Shown here piece by piece: positions 23,301 through 64,000 of a stretch of DNA of 64,000 bases. The notes beneath the pieces were generated by a model, which searched no databases, had not been told where the DNA came from, and saw nothing but the letters and a program-made list of their open reading frames with translations. Source of the stretch: Hormiphora californensis (taxonomy: Eukaryota > Ctenophora > Tentaculata > Cydippida > Pleurobrachiidae); NCBI GenBank assembly GCA_020137815.1, contig CM035351.1, positions 5,911,397 to 5,975,396 of the forward strand. The letters are read 5' to 3'. The position numbers were made by a program, and so were the translations under genes. Numbering within the stretch: position 1 is the first letter of the stretch; the number at the start of each line of letters is the position of its first letter.

Positions 23301-26300
23301 ATGTTTCGAAGCATAGAAAAGGAACCAAGTTGGAGCGAAGACTCGTTGTTACGAGCCCAGAGCAATCAATCGAATATCTACAGTAACATAACTCCCTCCT
23401 CTTTGCATCACTCGCTCGTCGGGCGATCATCTCCCTACTCTTCCAGCATATCTAATTCATCAGGTACTGCAGTACACAGTTATATAGAGCCCCCCCCCGG
23501 GGGGGGGGGGGGGGCTAGCTGTTCTGTTTGTGTGTGTGTGTACTCAGTACTGTGTAAAAATAGAGTAAATAGGGGCTAACATATACCTAATACTAAATTT
23601 AAAATGATGGTGAATTAATGAATACCACTGACGAAATTAATGCCAAATACAGTATGTACTTTTGAATACCACCCTATTTGGTAACTCATCACATAGGAGA
23701 ATCTCAGATTCAGCCCTCCAACATCATTACCGTGCTCTAAAGAGTTGGGCATCTAGGTGTGTATAAAAACATATAATTGGTTGTGTTGTGTACTAATGAA
23801 TCGTTGGCATAACCAATTAGATCCTAGAGACTGCCTGTCTGACTGAGAGATAGAGATAGAGAGAGGTATTCTCGGAGGTGGTATGAAGAAAGTTCAATGA
23901 AAAAATGCTAAGAAAGATTGCGACGGGAGAAATGTAGTTGATCAAGAGAGCTATAATAGAAAGTGTGTACAGTGTACACGCGAAGTTATAATATGAATTG
24001 CAGCACTTACGATGTGGCCGACGATAGCGTCCTTCTTGGAGTTGCTTACTGGCAATTAGTCTATAGTTTTACCAGCTGTCTCTCTCTTTGTCCGTCCTCT
24101 CTCTCTTTCCCTCCCTCTATCTATCTATCTCTATCCATCTTCCCTTCTCTATCTCTCCCTCTCTATCTCTATATCTCCCGTTTCTTCCCTTTTTCTCTCT
24201 CTCCAGTCTCCCTCTCTCTCTCTGTATCCCTACCGTCTTGATACGAAATATGGGGGGGGGGGGGTCCTAGCCTGACGCAAAAAATCTCAGCTACCCTGTT
24301 TTTGGCCGAAGAGATTTTCGGGAAAATCGAAAATCTCAAAACTCTCAGCTACCCTGAAAATCGCCAATGAGGCATGAGATTCTTGCGGCAGCCCCCCCCC
24401 CCCAAATATTAGAATAAAAGAGAATAAAACTTCACGGCCCTTCTCTGATGTCTCCGTTCCCCCTCCCCTTGCAATATAGGTACATATCTGTTTTGTTCTC
24501 TTCCCCACATGATGCTAGGTTGGTCAACATAGAATTGTTTGCTCCACGTTCATACATATATTTTGATTTCTGTACGTGCACACAATTTGTTCGAGTTGGT
24601 AGGTCATGCATTTTATAATAAGGCTAGGGGTGCATAATGGATGAGGAAATGCAATTCGGTGGTTCGTCCGTACCGCGTGTGTTTTTTAGGAACCGGCGAT
24701 ATTATCGAATCGAAAAATCGGATCGAATAGAATCAAAGTTTTTGATCGCTCAAAGATCGAATCGAAAGTTTTTGATTGCTCAAAGATCGAGATCAAATCG
24801 AGAGAAAAAATTATCGCCGGTTCCTAGTTTTTTGTCCTCTCTTCTTTCTGCATCCCAGAGTCCCGCCTCCCTTCTCCATTCATATCTTTATCTAACCCCC
24901 CTATCCCCTTCCTCCAGGTTTAACGAGTAACAGCTCGTTAGCATCGTTAGGACAGACGCGGCCCTCACAACTGTACGGCAACTCAAATGGATCTTCAACA
25001 AATTCACAGTTATCGTCGGTAGCACGAATGAACCAGTTCGCCAGCGGTTTCGGCACGACAACCTCCTCCTCGATAGGTGGACAGCGGCCTCTCACAAACG
25101 GATTCCTTAATCACCAATCATCAGGACCCCAGGGAACGTCGCCATTGAGTTCGAAGTTCTCTAACGTCGGCAACACGGGATCATTGAGTTCGGGGTCATT
25201 GAGCTCGGGCTCGGTGAATTCGAATTTCATGGGATTGTTAGGGAACAGCACGTCACCGTCAAACTACCCAAGCCAACAGCAACAACAACAAGCGCAACAG
25301 CAACAACAAGCGCAACAGCAGCAACAGCAACAACAACAAAGTTCAATATTTGGGAATGGAACATCCAGCTCCCATATTTTTGGATCATCCCTCAATAACG
25401 GTGGAGTGCCAGGTGGAAATGGTGGTCATGTGCCCTTCACGAATTACCCCAGTTCCTACACGCTCGATGGCAACACGGATAGTTTGGATTTGTCTGAGTT
25501 TCCCTCCCTGCAAGCACCCACGAAGCAGCTGAGTGCCCTGCGGTTGGACGGCGGCCACTTTTCCCTGAACAGCATGGCTGGCATGTTTCCAAAAGGCAAC
25601 AAAACCTACAGTGAGGTGAGTAACACCAACCTGGCAGGACAGAACAAACACGAGAATTCCACCGGATTCCAGATATCTCATGAGGATTTCCCGGCCTTAC
25701 CGGGTGCCCCCAATAAACCGTCCAGTCAGGTGGTAAACTCCAGTGGGGAGCCTGTAACGGGCATGATGAGTCTCTCTCCAGAACACAAACCGATCTCAAA
25801 AAGCAGCAAAACAAGTATCGTGTTACCAACCTTCCCTGCATCAATGTGCAAAGATCAATTTGGTATGGCTGGCCTTCTTGCCTTTATCCGTTCTAAAGAT
25901 TCCTGTCCAAACTTGATCAAGTTTGCCCTGGGAATGGATTTGTGTGACCTGGGCCTGAACCTGCAAAGCAAAGGAAACCTACACAGCACCTTTCAATCAC
26001 CATGGAGCGACAGGCCGTGTGGGCTGCACCATTTGGAGCACACAGTCCCCTCTGAGTACAGGAGACTGCCAGTCAGGCTAAACGGCAGCACGGTGGATCG
26101 GATCAAGAAATACGGGGACGACCTCCTGTTTTGGCTATACTACAACAACATAGGCACCACAATCCAGTTGATGGCGATTCAGGAGCTGCAGAACAGAGGT
26201 TGGATGTACTACATACCCGAGAAGATTTGGATTAGCAAAGCAGTGGGGAAAGATCCGGCAAAGGGCCCGTACAGTGTTTACTGCTGGTTTGACGTAACGA

Positions 26301-26380
26301 ATTGGAAGAAGTCAGAACGAGAGATGAACATTGATCTTGATAAAGTGGAGTACAGTGAGCAGAGCAAGTACAGGCTATAA
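23301..26380 (+). CDS. CNOT2: CCR4-NOT subunit 2
   Basis: Scaffold subunit of the CCR4-NOT deadenylase. Its NOT box pairs with CNOT3 and docks on CNOT1 to control mRNA decay and translation. Two coding exons, 23301-23463 and 24918-26380 (phase 1), give 541 codons. The ATG at 23301 begins MFRSIEKE, like the family start. The N-terminal half is Ser/Gly-rich with a polyQ tract interrupted by Ala near residues 170-195. It carries the two short conserved motifs LDLSEFPSL and HEDFPALPG. The C-terminal NOT box (about 375-541) includes DQFGMAGLLAFIR, LGLNLQSKGNL, VPSEYRR, KKYGDDLLFWLYY and YCWFDVTNW. The intron (about 1.45 kb) hosts two small TIR elements. No defect seen. Confidence 0.93.
24252..24403. 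mobile_element. Small TIR element in the CNOT2 intron
   Basis: A 152-bp element whose ends are a G-run and a C-run (12-13 bases), continuing into imperfect inverted GCCTGACGCAA/TTGCGGCAG. The direct repeat AAATAT flanks it at 24246-24251 and 24404-24409. The interior repeats AATCTCAGCTACCCTG-like words. Confidence 0.6.
24688..24826. mobile_element. Small TIR element in the CNOT2 intron
   Basis: A 139-bp element with inverted ends AGGAACCGGCGATA...TATCGCCGGTTCCT, though the right inner part reads AATTATCGCC. GTTTTTT occurs on both sides (24681-24687 and 24827-24833), a likely target duplication. The interior has two copies of an AT-rich word around TTTTTGATCGCTCAAAGATC. Confidence 0.6.
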
Positions 26381-27483
26381 CACTTTCTCTCTCTCTTGTT
26401 GTTCCTATCTCTCTCTCTTTTGTGAGAAAAAGCTACCCTTCCACTTTGTATTGAAATTGTACAGAAGACGCATTGGCCGCTAGTTTACTATCCCCCTTCC
26501 CCCCTTTCCTGCATCTCTATAATAACTAATCCACACAAGTTCCATATATAATTGTTGAATTTGAGTTGGTTGGTTATTAATATGGGTGTCTGATAATCCC
26601 GTCCCTCCTTTCACCAAATTTTATTTTTGGCCTGTAGGTTTTTAGTACGATATTGTTTTTAATAGCCAATTAAGATGAATGTGCGAGTAAACTCGAGTTA
26701 ACTATTTAAAACTATTTAAATTTAGCTCTTTTTTGCGATGCATTTTGGAGTAAAAAGATACACACTACCTCTATCGACCAATAATCGTCCCCATTTCGAA
26801 ATGGATCCCCCCTATTATAATTCCCTCTTGACATCCCCTTCCCCCCCTTTGGGTAGCCACGTTTTCCAAACCTCTCTCTCTCTCGATTGCCAGGGCACAA
26901 ACCACACACAATTGTTTGTTGTATAACGGATGGAGTAGTGCCCTTGTTGGTACAAGTTCCCTAATTGAAGATTTCAAAAAAAAGATCAGACCATATTAAC
27001 ACGGCCCGGGGCGATCCTTAAAACTTTGGGGTTGTTTCTTATTTCTTTCTCAGATTAAATTTCTAAAGGATGGCCCTTGGATTTAATTCTAGTTGTCTGT
27101 CTCTCCTTGATGTATTAAATATGTACTATGTTTGTGTGTGTATGTGTGTAGGTATCTCAGTATGAAGTCCTCTCTTAGAGGGGGTCTACAGCAGGCATCA
27201 GCTCGGCGAAGTGTAGAGGGTCGTGAATGCAGCACTTCGCGTGCGCGTCCTGCGCGGCTCAGACCCTTCCGCTGCACACAATCAAGTATTGGATCGGTGC
27301 CCAACCCCCGGCCTTTGTACACAAAGTGTGAACAGACACGACATCTTTAAAAAAAACATAACTAAAATCACTCATTGCACAATGTGATTGTATTTACAAA
27401 AAACATCTCACTCAAAAAACGCAGTGTCCATATCATACAAAATCTGAATCATAGCTCTCTTAATCTTACTCCAAAAGGGAGTC
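26381..27483. other. Convergent 3' region of CNOT2 and dynein
   Basis: About 1.1 kb between the CNOT2 stop and the dynein stop on the opposite strand. It should hold both 3' UTRs. A short GC-rich stretch at 27170-27320 contains unassigned ORFs on both strands. No canonical AATAAA was recognised in the expected places. Confidence 0.4.
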
Positions 27484-60508
<33,025 letters not shown>

Positions 60509-60599
60509 GTGGCTACTGCCACTCTAAAAACATGCTAAGGAAACGGCAAATAAACTTTTAATGGCTATAAATTTGTGAAAAATCGGTTAAAACTGAATG

Positions 60600-61899
60600 A
60601 ATGAATGAATGAATGAACATCACAATTTGTATTAGAGTCATTAACAGACCCTTCCCGCTCTTACACTATAGACATATTATATAGTTAAATATATATATCC
60701 TACAAGGCCGAGAGGCTAAGAGCATCGGCAGTTACCTAAAGCGGGGTAACATATAGAAACAGTCCGATTGATAAAGTTCAGTTCGCTATCCAACTTGGAT
60801 CACATTGTTTCTGATATAATAATTGCCACCTGGATCATCTGTACGAACCCGTTTCAAGGTGGCTAGCAGAACTTTTCGCTCCTTTAGTTGGGAGGGGTTA
60901 AGATCTGGCGACAGAAATACGGTAGAGTGTTTTTTGGATTCTTTGAGCTGCCGTGCCTTCCTCAGCAGCGCCAAAAGGGTTGCTCTCTTCTCAAGAGATA
61001 CCAAGAGCGGCCTAGGGCGTTCCTCGTTTCTCTCACCGATACGTTTCATGTTGGCAACTTTCGGTTTCTCGTTCAATATTTCAAATAGCTCATCCAGATT
61101 GGCTCTAGTATCATTCTCAGTTGTTTCTGGGAGCCCAAATATTACCAAGTTCTTCTCTCGGTTTGCCTGGGCTACTACTGTAGCAGGAGGTTTAGAAGTT
61201 GGTGGCTTAGGAGGAGTTGGCAGCTTTTTCGCCACAGGGGAGGATGCAGCATAGTTTTGAGCCAGGACTGTCGAGTAGGCTTTCACCTTCTGCACTGATG
61301 TTTCCACTGAGTTCAGTTGTTCCTTCTGAACATTTATGACCGTTTGTTGCAGTTCAATGACCAACACACGATTTCGTTCAAGCTCTTCTTTGCACGTAGA
61401 GAGTTGCTTTTCGAGTTTCTCTGCAGTGATCACTGTATTCAAGTTGTTCATGGCTGCTTGCGCAAGTTTAGCACTGGACATAAAGAGACGGGTGGTGACA
61501 TCAATAACTTGATTTGGAGTAAGGTCCTTAAGACGATGTTTGAAGAATGTCCCCATGTGATTTTCGGGTGGGTCCGAGCAATCAGGGGTAAACGCCCTCG
61601 CAGGTGCATATTTGATAGAATTATAGCACTGACTAACGTTCTCGGGTGTGATACGTATCTGTTCGGGAACAGCAGCCCAATGCAGCCGTTCAACTCCCAA
61701 AACAAAGTCATCAACGGATTCGATCAGTTGTTTTATCTTTGGATTATCGCCCTCGTACGGTAAGCGTAGTATATTATCCAATCGTTTGTCTTCGAACATC
61801 GGCTTCATTATCAGCGTTTCACTTTTCTGCCCTTTGGGGCGGTCACATCACCATATCTACCTGCTCAAATTAATTTGTTTAAAGTAGTGTTGAAAAGTT
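60600..61899 (-). mobile_element. ORF1-only LINE-like element, copy 2
   Basis: Minus-strand element starting with the 38-bp block 61862-61899, identical to copy 1. ORF at 60786-61808, then a non-coding tail ending in a short (CATT)n tract (AATGAATGAATGAATG near 60596-60615 on the + strand). It sits just upstream of the dynein start codon. No reverse transcriptase ORF is attached. Confidence 0.6.
60786..61808 (-). CDS. LINE ORF1-like protein, copy 2
   Basis: An intact ORF of 340 codons with the same architecture as the 20189-21181 protein. A helical N-terminus is followed by a coiled coil near residues 125-180 (EKLEKQLSTCKEELERNRVL). A Pro/Lys-rich linker leads to an RRM-like fold beginning NLVIFGLPET near residue 220. 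The C-terminal domain has TVFLSPDLNPSQLKERKVLL and NYYIRNNVIQVG. Sequence identity to copy 1 is low and mainly confined to the RRM and C-terminal domain, so the two belong to one lineage but diverged long ago or are separate subfamilies. Confidence 0.75.
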   Translation of the reverse strand: MKPMFEDKRLDNILRLPYEGDNPKIKQLIESVDDFVLGVERLHWAAVPEQIRITPENVSQCYNSIKYAPARAFTPDCSDPPENHMGTFFKHRLKDLTPNQVIDVTTRLFMSSAKLAQAAMNNLNTVITAEKLEKQLSTCKEELERNRVLVIELQQTVINVQKEQLNSVETSVQKVKAYSTVLAQNYAASSPVAKKLPTPPKPPTSKPPATVVAQANREKNLVIFGLPETTENDTRANLDELFEILNEKPKVANMKRIGERNEERPRPLLVSLEKRATLLALLRKARQLKESKKHSTVFLSPDLNPSQLKERKVLLATLKRVRTDDPGGNYYIRNNVIQVG

Positions 61900-62470
61900 C
61901 AGCTCACCAAAAGTCAAAAATAGGCTTTTAGACGTATACTTCACGTTCCCTTATGCCTTAGCAATCAGGAAAAACGGACGAAAATAGCACGTTTTTTACT
62001 TTTTCTCACTTTTGATGTTTGATTTGGGCAAAAACGCTGAAGCTGAAGTTGAGTTGAGATTGAGTTGAGCTCAAAATTGAGTCGTGCGCAAATATATAAT
62101 TTTTCGCGCGCTACATTAAAATGCGTCGTAAAACGCGCGCGGTTTTGACTTATTTTCAAAACGAAAGTTGAGTTCATCACTTTTTGAGTTTTACTTTTGA
62201 GTTTTTGATTTTTTTTTCCATCGCTGCTTTGATCTCACTAGTTACTTCTCCTTAACGTATTATCGAGTACTAGCCGGTCGGCTTTGATGCTGTGAGAGCC
62301 ATATCTTGTCATCAAGAGATTTTGAGCTCAGTTAGTACCCTTCGACGAAGTCAAACCCGTGCACCGATCCGTTGGCCGACCGGCGACCGTACTGTTTATT
62401 GGATTATTCTTCTTAACAACTTACTAAACTGCTAAATTTCGTTATATAGGCTCCCTCTCCCACGCAGAAA
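61900..62470. other. CELF upstream region
   Basis: AT-rich non-coding sequence before the CELF start. It includes an imperfect inverted repeat at 62266-62393 with ends AGTACTAGCCGGTCGGC and the complement of GGCCGACCGGCGACCGTACT. No promoter motif recognised. Confidence 0.4.
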
Positions 62471-63836
62471 ATGATTGAAACAGAACAGAGTGAACAAGCC
62501 TCCAGAACAGCTTCAGGAATCCCCCTGAAAGATCCAGATTCAATTAAATTATTTATTGGGCAGGTAATTGGATGCAAAAATATTGTAACTATAATTTCAT
62601 AATAAACAGCATAAAGTAGGTAGCCAATCGGTCTTATTTTTTCCCTCTCGTCAATAGTAGAGAATTGAATATATCCACGATAGAAGTCAGTCTCTGTATA
62701 AATAGTCTGCGGTTTCCCCAGGACAATCTCTGAACCGCCGTTATTCATTCCGTATTTCACTGATTTGAATATGATATTTCTCATTAAATATAACATTTTC
62801 TATCTCCCCTTCAATTATGTAACTCAATTGCAGGTACCGAGGACTATGGTAGAAGCAGAATTAGAGCCCATCTTTGGGGAACACGGCCAAATATATGAAC
62901 TCACAGTGCTGAGAGACAAGTCATCTGGCAATCACAAAGGTATGCCAGGCCCACAACACCATCATCCCTTCTCCAATAATTCCCTATATGTCGTTCTAGA
63001 TGTCAACAATATCCTGCCCTATTCTCGTTGTGTTTTTATCAAAATAATACCAATTATACATCTTTATGTTTTCCTTGAAAATCCCATATCTCTCACTCTG
63101 TCAGGCACGACCCCCCTCTAAAGAGGGTGACACCTGACAATCTCTCTCATTTTCGTTGTGTGGTACCTCTGTAACGATTATTATCAATAGGTTGTGCATT
63201 TGTAACGTTTTGTACGTTGGAAGCAGCCGAGAGGGCCCAGCGTGCACTTCACGGTAGCAAGGTCCTCCCCGGGGTACGTGTACTGTCCGTGAGTGTTACA
63301 TGAGTGTTTTGTGAGTGTTGTATATGGTGTGAGTGAGTGTTGTGTGTGTTGTATATCGTGTGAGTGAGTGTTGTAAGGGGGTGGAACCACTCGATTTTGT
63401 TGTCCAATCCATCGAGCCAAAAATGTTTGATAAAACAATTGATAGCCTAATTTTGGCGTCATATTCCCATGAGCGTGCAGATATGATACAAAATCGGGTG
63501 GAACCTTCCCGTTGTATGTAAAATGTAAGAGTTCTGTTGGTTAAATAAAAAGTTACGTTGTTACGTTTGAAGTCCGTTGTTTGTTTATAATATAACTGTT
63601 GTTACTGTTGTACAATTTTCAGGAAAAAAACTAATTCCGTGTGTACAATGTTTCTATCTTTTTGGTGTGCTCTCCTTTTTGCCCAGACAACCCATTGCGG
63701 TTCTTTTTACCTCAACGTTTATCTGAGGAAATAGTTTGTCTACGTTATACATCTTTCCTCTAACTACATCTCTCTCTCCAGATGTCGAGGCCAATCCAGG
63801 TGAAGCCAGCGAACTCAGATGATGCCGCTAAACTAG
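62471..63836 (+). CDS. CELF: CELF/Bruno-like RNA-binding protein, 3' partial
   Basis: Regulates alternative splicing, translation and decay of GU-rich mRNAs. Exons 62471-62563, 62834-62939, 63191-63273 and 63782-63836 (phases 0, 1, 0, 1) are visible; the gene continues past the window. The start at 62471 gives MIETEQSEQ and a short leader. The first RRM follows: RNP2 KLFIGQ, then FGEHGQIYELTVLRDKSSG, RNP1 GCAFVTF, AQRALHGSKVLPGM and RPIQVKPANS. The ELTVLRDK and HKGCAFVTF wording is closer to the CELF3-6 group than to CELF1/2. The exon 2 to exon 3 junction splits a Gly codon (KG/CAF). No defect in the visible part. Confidence 0.92.
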
Positions 63837-63881
63837 GTAATTACAAGGCTGCCTGCCTCCCGGCTAATGAGCCACAGTAAC

Positions 63882-64000
<119 letters not shown>

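Noticed and set aside
27132-27350. 72-codon + strand ORF downstream of CNOT2
   Set aside because: Basic, low-complexity translation without homology; more likely 3' UTR sequence.
62266-62393. Inverted repeat GCCGGTCGGC upstream of CELF as a transposon
   Set aside because: Arms are short and imperfect and no target duplication is visible, so it is kept only as a note in the region entry.

Overview
This is a eukaryotic window, almost certainly from an invertebrate animal with a compact genome. The genes are split by many short GT-AG introns (mostly about 70-700 bp). The gene set is animal-like: a CRELD chaperone, EHD, CELF and a giant axonemal dynein, so the organism builds motile cilia. Dense genes, many foldback elements and long (CT)n and (GACA)n arrays would fit an early-branching animal such as a sponge. 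That placement is an inference; nothing in the sequence fixes the taxon.

Layout, left to right. A CRELD gene (+) lacking its 5' exons lies at about 0.96-2.9 kb. It converges on a complete seven-exon geranylgeranyl diphosphate synthase gene (-, 3.6-8.2 kb). Next are an intronless RNA polymerase III subunit RPC7 gene (-, 8.6-9.2 kb) and an EHD locus (-, 9.9-16.2 kb). The EHD locus has one set of 5' exons and two tandem large terminal exons. A CLYBL gene (-, 17.6-18.5 kb) and a small coiled-coil gene (-, 18.9-19.5 kb) follow. CNOT2 (+, 23.3-26.4 kb) comes next. An axonemal dynein heavy chain (-, 27.5-60.5 kb) fills half the window; I traced about 59 exons encoding roughly 4,770 residues. A CELF/Bruno-like gene (+) starts at 62.5 kb and runs off the right edge.

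Mobile DNA is abundant. A near-complete LINE of about 5.9 kb sits in a dynein intron between two (CT)n arrays. It has two Myb/SANT-like domains, a reverse transcriptase and a restriction-like endonuclease, and a 78-bp tandem monomer array lies upstream of its ORF. Two ORF1-only LINE-like elements (20-21 kb and 61-62 kb) share an identical 38-bp 5' block although their proteins have diverged. Four near-perfect palindromic elements of 0.5-1 kb occur, two bounded by TTAA and two by TA. Several small terminal-inverted-repeat elements have readable target-site duplications. Short tandem duplications repeatedly span or touch exon-intron junctions, mainly in the dynein gene.

Five otherwise well-conserved genes contain local reading-frame breaks, most of them explained by one extra base. 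This points to residual assembly indels at least as much as to pseudogenes. All exon boundaries were read by eye from frame continuity, family similarity and GT/AG signals, and have not been tested against transcripts.
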